Below, one piece after another: positions 8,846 to 18,856 of a stretch of 64,000 bases of DNA. Below the pieces are notes generated by a model. It was not told where the DNA came from, searched no databases, and worked only from the letters and a program-made list of their open reading frames with translations. A program made the translations under genes and the position numbers. The DNA comes from Gammaproteobacteria bacterium. GTDB taxonomy: Bacteria > Pseudomonadota > Gammaproteobacteria > Poriferisulfidales > Poriferisulfidaceae. The DNA lies in the NCBI GenBank assembly GCA_026706895.1, contig JAPOXW010000013.1:106436-170435 (forward strand). The letters run 5' to 3'. Positions within the stretch are counted from its first letter, which is position 1. Every line of letters begins with the position of its first letter.

Positions 8846-11188
8846 TTGCCCCCCCCCCCTACAGATAGTGAATTTAGAACCTACGATTACATTCGCAAGG
8901 TTCTAAAGGATTTGGGCTGGGACACCAGAAACCCGGCTCGCGGCGGAAGCGTTTATACCCAGCATGAGTTCTACGGGCATGACCCGTTGCTTGCGGATGC
9001 GCTGGGGCGGAAAAGCCCTGAAAACATCGTACTCGTTCCATACGAGCGGTTCATCCGTTACTGGATTATCGAGGCCAAACGCTCGCACCGGCAACTGAAA
9101 CAGGCTCTACGCGAAGCGAAAGGCTACGCGGACAAGGTGAACGACCGGCAACAGAATGCCGCTCGATTCGCCACGGGCATCGCCGGAACGCCCGACCAGT
9201 CGTTCTATGTGGAAACCTGCTACTGGGATGGCGAACAATGGCAGGAAGTCCAAATCAACGACTACGAAACCACGGGATTCCTCTCTCCCGACCAGTGCCT
9301 GAACATCCTGAAGCGCAATGATCCGAACTCCGCGATTTTCGATGATGACCCAGACCGCTTTCTAAACAAGGCAAACGCCATCAACAAGACGCTACATGAC
9401 AATCAGATACCAGTGGGGGACAGGGCGGGGTTTATGGCCGCGCTCCTACTTGCGCTGGCGCAGGATGCCAACCTGACCATCCACAGCCGACCGACTGCGC
9501 TGGTGCGCGAGATCAACGGGAACATAGAGGATATGCTCAAGCACCACGGCAAAGAGGAATTTGCCGCGTCTATCCAACTCACCCTTCCGGCCACGGCGAA
9601 GAATCACAAGCAGTACCGGAAAGCCATCATCGAGACGCTACAGCACTTGCGGGAAATGAACATTCGCTCCGCCATCAACGGCGGCGATGACGCGCTGGGC
9701 AAGTTTTACGAGACTTTCCTCCGCTACGCCAACGGCGCAAAGGAAATGGGCATCGTCCTGACCCCCAGACATATCACGCAATTTGCCGTTGATGTAGTCG
9801 GCATTGGAATTTCGGACAGGATATTCGACCCGGCCTGTGGTACTGGTGGGTTTCTGGTGTCCACTATGGACACCATGAGGAAGTCGCTGGGCGGAAGCCG
9901 ACAGAGGGACTACGAGGAGTTCAAGAGCAACTGCCTGTTCGGTGTGGACAAGACGGACGATGTGTACAGCCTTGCGCTGGTGAACATGATTTTCAGGGGG
10001 GACGGCAAATCCCGAATGTACGATGGGGACTGCTTCGACCATGAGTTTTGGGAGCGGGACGGCGAAGTGTTCTACACCATGCCGAACGAGGGCGACAGGG
10101 AGCCGCAGGGAGCCGTCAAGCCATTTTCCCGTGTGTTGATGAACCCGCCGTTCAAGCAGGAACCGGATGAGCCGATGTTCGTGGATTACGCACTGCGGCA
10201 ATCGAGACCAGACGCGATCCTGTTTGCCGTGTTGCCCGCCGTGGCGATCAGTGGGGCGCAGCATTCAGAATGGCGCAAGGCTCTTCTGAAAAGGCATACG
10301 GTGCTGGCCGTAATCAAACTGGACAAGAGCGTGTTCTATCCGATTGCCGAAAGCACTTACGCGCTGATACTGAAAGCGCACTCGCCGCATGATTTCAGGC
10401 GCGACACCTTTCTAGGCGTTCTGCATGACGATGACCACAGGCCGCGCAGATCCAAAGTGCTGTCCCAGCATGAGGCGAGGGACAATGTAGAGGCCATGAC
10501 GGAACAGGTGCGCCGCCATGTCCTGGGCAAGCCGTGCGAACCGGATATACCACGCATCCAGATATTGGCTTCGATCAACCCGGACGAAGGGTGCGACTTT
10601 GCCCCGGAAGCCTATCTGAACAGTGGCGAGCCGGAGGGCAGGATCGACCTTGCGGACTTGGTGGCATCATTGGACTACGCCAAATCCAGTGTACGAAGCC
10701 GCAATAAAAAGCGCGGCATTCACGCGCTGGAAAATCAGAGGGCGTTTCCACTCCGCGAGTTCATCCAACGGGAAGTATCGCCCACGCTGAAAAGTCTCAA
10801 AGACTTTCCGAATGGAAGCGTGCCTGTAATATCCGCCACGGCGAACAATAACGGGATCAAGGAATGGAAAGATGTACCGGACGACCTTCTGCTTGAAAAC
10901 TGCGTATCCGTTTCAAAGGTTCACAATACGAAGCCATGCCGCGCCTTCTGGCATCCGTACCGCTTCGCGGCCATCCATACCGTGTTGCTGTTCGAGCCGA
11001 TTGAAGCGTTCGCGCAGAATGAAAACGCCGTGCTGTACCTTTGCCAAGCCATCACGGATACGAACGCATGGCGTTACGATTATGCGAGGAATGTCCTGTT
11101 GGACAAGGTTGAAGTCTATCTGCCGTGCTTGCGTTCTGGTAAAGTGGACATGGCGCGCATCATCCAGATCGCGGAGGAAGCCAAATGA
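8846..11188 (+). CDS. Fused restriction-modification protein (N6-adenine methylase, Type IIG/HsdM-like)
   Basis: A 780-aa single-chain protein. The N-terminal ~150 residues resemble an HsdR-N-like nuclease region with a possible active-site IIEAKR (E76, K78). A helical HsdM-type domain follows, then the N6-adenine methylase core with SAM motif I DPACGTGGF (328-336) and catalytic motif IV NPPF (433-436). Residues ~600-780 look like a target-recognition domain. I use the TTG at 8846, which has AGGGGG five bases upstream. The ATG at 8841 is out of frame with the present run of 11 Cs. It is the passenger of the surrounding IS1595-type element. Whether the nuclease is active is uncertain. Confidence 0.85.
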   Translation: MPPPPTDSEFRTYDYIRKVLKDLGWDTRNPARGGSVYTQHEFYGHDPLLADALGRKSPENIVLVPYERFIRYWIIEAKRSHRQLKQALREAKGYADKVNDRQQNAARFATGIAGTPDQSFYVETCYWDGEQWQEVQINDYETTGFLSPDQCLNILKRNDPNSAIFDDDPDRFLNKANAINKTLHDNQIPVGDRAGFMAALLLALAQDANLTIHSRPTALVREINGNIEDMLKHHGKEEFAASIQLTLPATAKNHKQYRKAIIETLQHLREMNIRSAINGGDDALGKFYETFLRYANGAKEMGIVLTPRHITQFAVDVVGIGISDRIFDPACGTGGFLVSTMDTMRKSLGGSRQRDYEEFKSNCLFGVDKTDDVYSLALVNMIFRGDGKSRMYDGDCFDHEFWERDGEVFYTMPNEGDREPQGAVKPFSRVLMNPPFKQEPDEPMFVDYALRQSRPDAILFAVLPAVAISGAQHSEWRKALLKRHTVLAVIKLDKSVFYPIAESTYALILKAHSPHDFRRDTFLGVLHDDDHRPRRSKVLSQHEARDNVEAMTEQVRRHVLGKPCEPDIPRIQILASINPDEGCDFAPEAYLNSGEPEGRIDLADLVASLDYAKSSVRSRNKKRGIHALENQRAFPLREFIQREVSPTLKSLKDFPNGSVPVISATANNNGIKEWKDVPDDLLLENCVSVSKVHNTKPCRAFWHPYRFAAIHTVLLFEPIEAFAQNENAVLYLCQAITDTNAWRYDYARNVLLDKVEVYLPCLRSGKVDMARIIQIAEEAK
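8849..8859 (+). repeat. Run of 11 C at the start of the methylase gene
   Basis: An uninterrupted C11 tract follows the TTG start and encodes the Pro run of the methylase. Changing the tract to 12 or 9 Cs would put the ATG at 8841 in frame with the methylase and take the TTG at 8846 out of frame. Homopolymer runs of this kind near a start codon are the classic substrate for slipped-strand phase variation of restriction-modification genes. Confidence 0.8.
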
Positions 11189-11325
11189 CAGCCCAGCCGA
11201 AGCCCAAACCTTCCGAGGCAAATCCTCCCGCCGAGCAGAAGGAACTCCACCCGCAGGGCAAGGAGCGGTTCCGCGAATTGCTCAAGCGGGCTGTACCTCC
11301 TGCAAAAGTTCCATCAAGCGACTGA
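11185..11325 (+). CDS. Short ORF coupled to the methylase gene
   Basis: A 46-codon frame whose ATG overlaps the methylase stop as ATGA, so it should be translated by coupling. The product is Pro/Lys-rich at the N-terminus (TAQPKPKPSEANPPAEQKE) followed by a short basic helix (GKERFRELLKRA). Its 3' end overlaps the convergent transposase gene by 44 bases. It may be a complete small partner of the methylase or the stump of a larger gene cut off when transposase and methylase were joined. No family recognised. Confidence 0.45.
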   Translation: MTAQPKPKPSEANPPAEQKELHPQGKERFRELLKRAVPPAKVPSSD

Positions 11326-12151
11326 ACATACTGGATGGAGCCTTCCGAAGATTGTGGCGGAAGTCGAACTCCGAAAGGTACTTGCTCATGTGCTTGGCGG
11401 AGATATGAACATGAGTTCCCCGCACACTGCGCTTGAACAGCGACCAGTGGCCTTCCAGCGAGTTCACATGGCAACCATTTCTGGCAAACTCCCCGCGTCC
11501 GTGATGAACGCTGTCATGGTGATAACCGCGCAATCCCAGAGTGGTGTAGGTGCGGAGTTCGTCCGTGTGGATGAGCGTACCCTCCCGGACATTCTCGCGA
11601 ATAATCGGCTCTAGCGTCTTACGCTTCACATTTGGCACGGGCTGGGTCTTGATCTCCCCGTCCCGCTCCTTCATGCCGAACACAATCGTCTTGCCTTCGG
11701 CTCCACGCCCACGCTTGCCCTTACGCTTGCCGCCGACATAGGATTCGTCAACCTCCACGCATCCAAACAGGCCGCCACCGCCATTCTCTGCCATCAGTTT
11801 CCTGATCTGATGGCCAATGCGCCACGCGCATTTGTAACTCACGCCAAGCTGCCGTTCCAGTTCCTTGCCAGACACGCCATGCCGCGTAGCCGTAAACAGG
11901 TACATGGCGTAGAACCACTTGTGAAGCGGTGTGCTGGATTTCTCGAACGGAGTGCCAACACAGGGATAGACATGGGCGCCGCAGAACTGGCAAGCGAAAG
12001 CGCGGCGTTTGCGGATGCGGTGGTACTTGGTTTCCTGTTTGCATTCTTCGCATACTGGCTTGTCGCCGTAGCGAAGTTCCATGATGGTGTTCAGACACGC
12101 ATCATCGTTTGGATATTCCTTCTGAAACTCGTAGAATGTGTAGCGAGGCAT
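11282..12151 (-). CDS. IS1595-family (ISXO2-like) transposase
   Basis: A DDE-type transposase of 289 aa. It has an N-terminal zinc ribbon (CEEC, then CQFC), a helix-turn-helix region (ATRHGVSGKELERQLGVSY) and the ISXO2-like catalytic domain with VEVDESYVGGK, HTDEL and the C-terminal NSLEGHWSLFKRSVRG motif. I chose ATG 12151 (MPRYTFYEF) because AGGAAA lies just upstream; an in-frame ATG at 12187 would add 12 residues outside the family. It reads toward the methylase and overlaps the short ORF. No frameshift or missing motif, so it looks functional. Confidence 0.93.
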   Translation of the reverse strand: MPRYTFYEFQKEYPNDDACLNTIMELRYGDKPVCEECKQETKYHRIRKRRAFACQFCGAHVYPCVGTPFEKSSTPLHKWFYAMYLFTATRHGVSGKELERQLGVSYKCAWRIGHQIRKLMAENGGGGLFGCVEVDESYVGGKRKGKRGRGAEGKTIVFGMKERDGEIKTQPVPNVKRKTLEPIIRENVREGTLIHTDELRTYTTLGLRGYHHDSVHHGRGEFARNGCHVNSLEGHWSLFKRSVRGTHVHISAKHMSKYLSEFDFRHNLRKAPSSMFSRLMELLQEVQPA

Positions 12152-12207
12152 AGTAAGTTTCCTGCTCTGGATTGATTCGACACTCATATCCTAGCAGGAA
12201 ATTTACT
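12152..12207 (-). promoter_or_regulatory. Inverted repeat over the transposase ribosome-binding site
   Basis: The 15-mer at 12152-12166 (agtaagtttcctgct) is inverted at 12193-12207 with one mismatch. On the transposase transcript the second arm contains the AGGAAA ribosome-binding site just before ATG 12151. A transcript entering from outside the element would fold both arms and hide the site, whereas one starting inside the repeat would not. This would resemble the protection from read-through known for IS10 and IS50. Confidence 0.5.
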
Positions 12208-12228
12208 TGCTGTCAAGGGATAATTACC
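12203..12228 (-). repeat. Right terminal inverted repeat of the IS1595-type element
   Basis: Read on the minus strand it begins ggtaattatccc and ends gcaagtaa, matching the left repeat at 8783 at 21 of 26 positions. It lies 52 bases upstream of the transposase start, and its inner edge overlaps the inverted repeat over the transposase leader. Confidence 0.75.
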
Positions 12229-12241
12229 AAATTTAAAGATG

Positions 12242-12274
12242 TTCGAAGTGACCCGAAAAACGGGGCCGCTCGAA
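12242..12274 (-). terminator. Possible terminator hairpin after groEL
   Basis: An imperfect hairpin 22 bases beyond the groEL stop: outer arms ttcga/tcgaa, inner arms acccg/cgggg around an AAAAA loop. There is no clear U tract on the minus strand, so a factor-independent terminator is only a possibility. Confidence 0.3.
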
Positions 12275-12295
12275 AACAACAGCACAACCGTACGA

Positions 12296-13963
<1,668 letters not shown>

Positions 13964-14006
13964 TTAGAAAATTTAGAAATTAGGATTCAATTGCCGGACG
14001 GACGAA

Positions 14007-14297
14007 TCAGTCCTCGATCACAGCCATGATGTCGTCTTCACGCATCACCACCAGTTCATCGCCATCCAGCTTGCATTCGGTTCCAGAGTACTTGCCGAAC
14101 AGGACACTGTCACCAACCTGCACGCCCATCGCTTGGGTCTCTCCGTTATCAAGAACCTTTCCGGGACCCACCGCGAGCACTTCGCCGCGAACTGGTTTTT
14201 CCGCAGCACTATCCGGGATAACAATACCTCCGGGACTGGTGCGCTCTTCTTCAAGTCGCTTGATCACGACACGGTCATGTAAGGGTCGAAGTTTCAT
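14007..14297 (-). CDS. groS: Co-chaperonin GroES (10 kDa)
   Basis: The heptameric lid of GroEL. The product is 96 aa, starts [18 protein letters not shown], has the mobile loop [16 protein letters not shown] and ends in [14 protein letters not shown] lies eight bases before the ATG. It is the first gene of the groES-groEL operon. Confidence 0.98.
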   Translation of the reverse strand: MKLRPLHDRVVIKRLEEERTSPGGIVIPDSAAEKPVRGEVLAVGPGKVLDNGETQAMGVQVGDSVLFGKYSGTECKLDGDELVVMREDDIMAVIED

Positions 14298-14387
14298 CGA
14301 AAACTCCTAATCATTCAATTAATCAATTATTTAAGTAGACTAAGGCGGTGATGAGGACCTGCTCTTTCCCGCCTCTGCCATCCCTAT

Positions 14388-14415
14388 ATATGGGGAGCAA
14401 GCAATTATATACAAG
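14388..14415 (-). promoter_or_regulatory. Heat-shock (sigma-32 type) promoter of groES-groEL
   Basis: On the minus strand CTTGTAT (14415-14409) and CCCCATAT (14395-14388) are separated by 13 bases. The sigma-32 consensus is CTTGAA with CCCCATnT at 13-15 bases. The -10 box lies about 90 bases upstream of the groES start. No CIRCE operator (TTAGCACTC inverted repeat) is present, so control by RpoH rather than HrcA is inferred. Confidence 0.75.
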
Positions 14416-14456
14416 AGATATGCCCGTTACAATACACCTATCCCGCTCCCACACTC

Positions 14457-16025
14457 ATGCACCCTTCCGATTCTCTGCCCATCCGGCGGGCACTTTTAAG
14501 CGTCTCGGACAAGACCGGCATCGTCGACCTTGCTCGGACGTTGGCCGAGAATGGTGTTGAACTGATCTCTACTGGCGGCACGGCCGCGATGCTTCGTGAA
14601 TCGGGTTTGACGATTCATGAGGTTTCCGAATTGACCGGTTTCCCGGAGATCATGGACGGGCGGGTCAAGACTCTCCACCCCAAAGTACACGGAGCCTTGC
14701 TGGCACGGGGCGAACAGGACCTTGATGTCTGCGCCCTACATGGCATTGAGCCCATCGACCTCTTAGTAATCAACCTTTACCCATTCGCACAAACGATCGC
14801 TAGGCCGGATTGCAGCCTCCAGGAAGCGATAGAAAATATTGATATCGGCGGTCCCGCCATGTTGCGCGGCGCGGCCAAAAACCATGCGCATTGCTGTGTC
14901 GTGATTGATCCTTCCGACTATGCCAGCATTGCCGAGATTGTTAGCACTGGAGAAGGTATTAGCGGAGAGACCCGATTTGAGCTTGCCGTCAAGGCCTTTT
15001 CGCATGTCGCAACCTACGATTCCGACATTGCATATTACCTCGGACATCAACTTGAGCCGGATAGTTTTTTCAAACAAGGCATGCATCTGTCTCTGAAACG
15101 TCAATCCATGCTTCGATATGGCGAAAATCCGCATCAACAAGCAGCGCTCTACAGTTTCGAGAACCCTCCACCAGGTTCTCTGACCGCCGCCACACTTCAC
15201 CAAGGGCAAGAACTCTCGTACAACAATCTTCTTGACACGGATGCAGCTTGGGAATGCGTTCAGGCATTCGAAAAACCCGCCTGTGTCATCGTCAAGCACG
15301 CCAACCCCTGTGGCGTGGCGGAAGCGCGCAATATTGAGGCCGCCTACGAAGGCGCTTATCGCACTGACCCGATTTCGGCATTTGGCGGGATTATCGCCTT
15401 TAACCGGATCGTATCCGGTTCCCTCGCCCAGACCATCATCGAACGGCAATTCGCGGAAGTGCTGATTGCGCCAAGTTTCCGAAAAAATGCATTGCAGGTC
15501 TTGGCCAAGAAACCTAAAGTTCGGGTACTTTCCGCAGGTGCCCCCCAAGCGAGCAAGCAGTGCGCAACCGTGCGCAGCATCAGTGGTGGACTACTTGGGC
15601 AAACTCCGGATCACGCGCTTTTGGACTCTAAGGCGTTACGCGTGGTGACCAGACGCTCTCCAACTGAAAATGAACACCAAGACCTTCTATTTGCCTGGAA
15701 AGTTGCCAAGTTTGTCAAGTCCAACGCTATCGTCTACGCGCGCGACCGATGCACTGTCGGAGTTGGTGCGGGACAGATGAGCCGAATCTATTCTGCGCGA
15801 ATCGCTACTATCAAGGCTGCCGACGAGAACCTTTCGCTAGACAGCGCCGTGATGGCTTCAGATGCGTTCTTCCCGTTTCGAGATGGGGTTGATGCCGCCC
15901 ACGAAGCCGGCATTACAGCAGTTATCCAGCCAGGCGGCAGCATGAGAGACGACGAAGTTATTGCCGCGGCCGATGAACACGGCATGGCTATGATGTTCAC
16001 AGGAATGCGTCATTTCCGGCACTAG
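14457..16025 (+). CDS. purH: Bifunctional AICAR transformylase/IMP cyclohydrolase PurH
   Basis: PurH catalyses the last two steps of IMP synthesis. The N-terminal cyclohydrolase (MGS-like fold) shows [18 protein letters not shown] and [12 protein letters not shown]. The C-terminal transformylase shows the catalytic KHANPCG motif and the [10 protein letters not shown] region near the end. Length is 522 aa (about 529 in E. coli). It is divergent from groES, and its start lies 42 bases beyond the outer edge of the groE promoter. purD, usually its neighbour, is separate at 47486-48778. Confidence 0.97.
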   Translation: MHPSDSLPIRRALLSVSDKTGIVDLARTLAENGVELISTGGTAAMLRESGLTIHEVSELTGFPEIMDGRVKTLHPKVHGALLARGEQDLDVCALHGIEPIDLLVINLYPFAQTIARPDCSLQEAIENIDIGGPAMLRGAAKNHAHCCVVIDPSDYASIAEIVSTGEGISGETRFELAVKAFSHVATYDSDIAYYLGHQLEPDSFFKQGMHLSLKRQSMLRYGENPHQQAALYSFENPPPGSLTAATLHQGQELSYNNLLDTDAAWECVQAFEKPACVIVKHANPCGVAEARNIEAAYEGAYRTDPISAFGGIIAFNRIVSGSLAQTIIERQFAEVLIAPSFRKNALQVLAKKPKVRVLSAGAPQASKQCATVRSISGGLLGQTPDHALLDSKALRVVTRRSPTENEHQDLLFAWKVAKFVKSNAIVYARDRCTVGVGAGQMSRIYSARIATIKAADENLSLDSAVMASDAFFPFRDGVDAAHEAGITAVIQPGGSMRDDEVIAAADEHGMAMMFTGMRHFRH

Positions 16026-16096
16026 TCTCGCCAGTGCCGCATAATCCAAAAAACACTCAGGGCAGAGTATCCGTTACTGGATAGCCTAGAAACTTC

Positions 16097-16615
16097 TTAC
16101 CGATTGAAAGGCAACTTGGCCAACATCATGGCCATTCCGCAAGAGCCAGTGGCACCGGAAAACAGGAGGCCTGCTCCGATGAAAGCAGACAGTCCGAAAA
16201 ACCCAGGATGTGCCCATACTCCCAAGATGACGCCCAGCAGAACCAGGCTGCCCGCCACGATCTGGACCTGGCGCATGATTTCGATCGGGGCCCCGGAATC
16301 TGAAGCAACCGGATAACCCGCTTTCTTCCAAGCCATGATGCCCCCTTCCAAGACATACGTCTCGGGATAGCCGACGGTTGCAAGCTTGTCCGCATGAACC
16401 AGCGTACGTCGGCCGCTGCGGCAATGGAAAATCCCGATCTTCTGATGCGGCTCGGCTTTCAGGCCCGCTTCTAGCCCGGTCAAGGGAATCCACCGCGCCT
16501 CCGGAATTCTCATCTGACCACGCTCGCCAGGATCTCGAATATCAATCAGCTCGGCACGGCCTTCATCCAGCCAGCGTCGGGCTTCGCTTGCCTTGATTTC
16601 CTGAACTTCCACCAT
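16097..16615 (-). CDS. Rhodanese-like protein with C-terminal two-span membrane domain
   Basis: A single rhodanese domain (residues ~1-108) with the persulfide-accepting Cys65 in FHCRSGRRT, followed by a DUF2892-like region with two membrane spans (QIVAGSLVLLGVILGVW and FIGAGLLFSGATGSCG). Length is 172 aa. It probably handles sulfane sulfur at the inner membrane. The loop after the cysteine (RSGRRT) is a normal rhodanese active-site loop. It converges on purH, leaving 71 bases with no clear terminator. Confidence 0.9.
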   Translation of the reverse strand: MVEVQEIKASEARRWLDEGRAELIDIRDPGERGQMRIPEARWIPLTGLEAGLKAEPHQKIGIFHCRSGRRTLVHADKLATVGYPETYVLEGGIMAWKKAGYPVASDSGAPIEIMRQVQIVAGSLVLLGVILGVWAHPGFFGLSAFIGAGLLFSGATGSCGMAMMLAKLPFNR

Positions 16616-16740
16616 TTGCCTCCTGCACAGGAGCCTTGTAATTTTACACCTCTTGAACCGCAGGTTCCCAAGATCCCCGGTTAGGCAGCACTGCCTTGGT
16701 CACGGCTTGCTTTTGATCCAAGGTCAGAAGCCACTCCCTC

Positions 16741-17109
16741 TCATAAATGCATTATCCACGCGAGCGAAGCGACGCACACCCCTGCTCCGATCAGGAGATG
16801 CCTATAAAGCTGGGAAAATTGGTTGGCTATTTTCGCGTCCAAATCCCTTATATCCATTTTCAACTCTGCCTTCAACTCAGCCATCTCTTCCCTCAACCCC
16901 GCTTCCAGCGCAGCCTTGGTGGAAAGTAGGCTTGCCTCCGTGGCAAGTTCACGCTGTGCATCGCGTACAACTTCAACAATGGCACTTGCCGGCCTTTGCC
17001 CGATGTCTGCCTTCGTCAACGTATCCACAGCCGCCATCGTATCAAATCTAGGCGACGATGCCGACTTCTTCGCCGCAGCCGAAGCCGTCTTGGCATGGGG
17101 TCCCTTCAT
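16741..17109 (-). CDS. Small coiled-coil tail-anchored membrane protein
   Basis: A 122-aa product with a basic, Ala/Ser-rich N-terminus, a long coiled coil (AALEAGLREEMAELKAELKM) and a C-terminal membrane span (HLLIGAGVCVASLAWIM). AGGAGGAATTC precedes the ATG, an excellent ribosome-binding site. The layout is like DUF1640/MCUR1-type proteins and like the gene at 42240-42593, though sequence identity is low. Function unknown. It lies just beyond the 3' end of the type IV secretion cluster. Confidence 0.65.
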   Translation of the reverse strand: MKGPHAKTASAAAKKSASSPRFDTMAAVDTLTKADIGQRPASAIVEVVRDAQRELATEASLLSTKAALEAGLREEMAELKAELKMDIRDLDAKIANQFSQLYRHLLIGAGVCVASLAWIMHL

Positions 17110-17183
17110 GAATTCCTCCTCATTTCAAAAAAAGCGATTGCGGTCCGAAACCAGCCTTTCGGCCGGAGATCGAATTCGCGTTT

Positions 17184-17279
17184 CTAGTCCGAAATGCGTC
17201 CGGCTTCCCGCAACCGTGCCTCCTCTTTCGGGGTTTCGAGAACAGATCGCACGCGTCTTTCATGTTGTTCGAACTTATG
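17184..17279 (-). other. In-frame coding-like extension after the TraG-like stop codon
   Basis: Immediately after the TGA of the TraG-like gene (17282-17280) the same frame stays open for 31 codons to TAG at 17186-17184. The residues look protein-like and charged (VLETPKEEARLREAGRISD). This could be a C-terminus lost to a nonsense mutation, a read-through extension, or a remnant of a separate small gene with a GTG start. No ribosome-binding site is obvious. The remaining bases up to 17109 hold only the leader of the next gene. Confidence 0.35.
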
Positions 17280-18851
17280 TCAGCGTTTCATATTCCGCGC
17301 CATTCCCAAGGCACTGATTCGACCGGCATTTCCGATACCCGTCGGGTCTGAGGAAGGCCCCAGCGCGTCCAGTCCACGCATGGCAGCATTGCCTGCCGCA
17401 TAAATCACCCACAGCATTCCCAGAGGCAACAGCATGTGCAATGCCATCGTGCCGTATCCAAGCGCGACCCGGTCCACTTCCCAGCGTCCGGCATCCCCAA
17501 GTTTCATGCCGGGATACATTGCATCAATCAACGCATCATCGAGAAAGTTTGATATTCCGAACATCATTGAGAATAGCCGGACCGCCACAACCATGACCAT
17601 GATCCGAAGAGCCGCCGTTAGACTGTAGAACGTCAGGAATAAGTACGCCCCCAGTAACATGTACAGCACCATCAGCATCAGACTTTGCGCCATTGGTGCG
17701 ATGCGCCGCATGATGTGCAGCCGGGCGTACAGCCCCAAGGCCTCGGAACCAACGAAAGCCGTCGCACCGACTGCGGTTGATAACGTGAATGCTGCCAAAC
17801 TTCCGCTTGCCGCCCAAGCGGCGAGGCCACTGGCGATCCCGGAACCCGCCGCGAATGCGGCCAGACCAGCTAATATTTCATTATCCGGCCCGCCGATACC
17901 ATAACGCCGCGGACCGTTGAGGATGGTGTTGCGGACCATTTGCTCTTCGATGAAGTCCCGGCTGTAGGTTCCTTTCGTAAAATTTGCGATCCCGTCCATG
18001 TCCGGTACAAAACGCACGAGAAGCTTCATCAATCCTTCATTTCGGTTGTTGCCAAGCCACCAGTCCCGGCAGACCGGCAGCTGGCGGTCTCCTTCCCAGC
18101 GTTTGACTTCGGTCCTAGGCCGAGGATAGGGATCGAACGAACAGGGGCCTTGTTCTGTGACTGTGCTGCACAATGCGTAATAGCCGGGCTTTTCCAGGAA
18201 ATAGCGATTCCCCGGATACTCAGCGTCTTTGCGCGGCACGATTTCTTCCGCAGGTTGGAAAATTTCGTATTTCCGCCAAGCCGGCACAAAACATTGACTG
18301 GCGAAATGGTCGAACTCCTGTCGGATGCCGGGATCCTTGATGAAAGCGTGACGAGTACGAAACGCGAGACCGGAGTAGTCCTGAAAACACGGTAGATGCC
18401 TTAGCACGGCTTGAGTGATGCCGCCACTAATCGACAGCACGACGGCCCAAAACATTGGAATCCTAGGGTGTTCTTCGTGGAAACGCGCCAACCGGGTGGT
18501 GTCGTATGTGGTGTCGGTGTCCCCATACGTATGGGTAGCATCCCCAAGTTGGCAGACCGGAGTGTATTCGATGGAATTCGGTTCAACCTTGACGTAAGGC
18601 ACCACCATGAAAACGAAGACCACTAATGCAACCGGAAGATCTACCCGCATCTGGCTGACAGACCCTCCGCTGTTGGGAAAAATGTTTTCGGTGCTAAGCG
18701 GAACAATGAAATTGCGAACGATGATGACCAGGAACGGAATCAGTAGCAAGTTCAAATCATCAGCCAACTCGAATAACAATTCGTACATGCTCCACCCGAA
18801 CATGGTCAGGTAGACCTCGATGTAACTGAATGTCGGGATCGTCGCGTACAT
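17280..18851 (-). CDS. TraG-N-like conjugal transfer membrane protein (ICE type)
   Basis: A polytopic inner-membrane protein that in ICE/MPF-G systems takes part in mating-pair formation. The product has N-terminal spans (LLLIPFLVIIVRNFIV, ALVVFVFMVVPYV), a large Cys-containing periplasmic loop and a C-terminal group of spans from about residue 330. I start at ATG 18851 (MYATIPTFSYIEVYLTMF), six bases past the upstream stop; a frame to 18902 would overlap that gene. Length is 523 aa. It is the last gene of the cluster. The long C-terminal periplasmic region of F-plasmid TraG is absent. Confidence 0.8.
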   Translation of the reverse strand: MYATIPTFSYIEVYLTMFGWSMYELLFELADDLNLLLIPFLVIIVRNFIVPLSTENIFPNSGGSVSQMRVDLPVALVVFVFMVVPYVKVEPNSIEYTPVCQLGDATHTYGDTDTTYDTTRLARFHEEHPRIPMFWAVVLSISGGITQAVLRHLPCFQDYSGLAFRTRHAFIKDPGIRQEFDHFASQCFVPAWRKYEIFQPAEEIVPRKDAEYPGNRYFLEKPGYYALCSTVTEQGPCSFDPYPRPRTEVKRWEGDRQLPVCRDWWLGNNRNEGLMKLLVRFVPDMDGIANFTKGTYSRDFIEEQMVRNTILNGPRRYGIGGPDNEILAGLAAFAAGSGIASGLAAWAASGSLAAFTLSTAVGATAFVGSEALGLYARLHIMRRIAPMAQSLMLMVLYMLLGAYLFLTFYSLTAALRIMVMVVAVRLFSMMFGISNFLDDALIDAMYPGMKLGDAGRWEVDRVALGYGTMALHMLLPLGMLWVIYAAGNAAMRGLDALGPSSDPTGIGNAGRISALGMARNMKR

Positions 18852-18856
18852 GCCCG

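Larger units (their letters stand above)
8783..12228. mobile_element. Composite IS1595-family element carrying a restriction-methylation gene
   Basis: A 3446-bp unit bounded by imperfect inverted repeats (8783-8808 and 12203-12228, 21 of 26 positions identical, the outer 12 perfect). Inside are a DDE transposase of the ISXO2/IS1595 type at one end and a large DNA methylase gene plus a short ORF as passengers. IS1595-family derivatives with passenger genes are known. The flanking octamers (taataaaa on the left, aaatttaa on the right) are not a clean 8-bp target duplication, so the insertion may be old or one end rearranged. The element sits between a small hypothetical gene and groEL. Confidence 0.7.

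Noticed and set aside
8775..12236. An 8-bp target duplication flanking the IS1595-type element
   Set aside because: The flanking octamers taataaaa and aaatttaa agree at only five of eight AT-rich positions, so no clean duplication can be claimed.
14298..14456. CIRCE operator for HrcA control of groE
   Set aside because: No TTAGCACTC inverted repeat is present; a sigma-32 type promoter explains the control.
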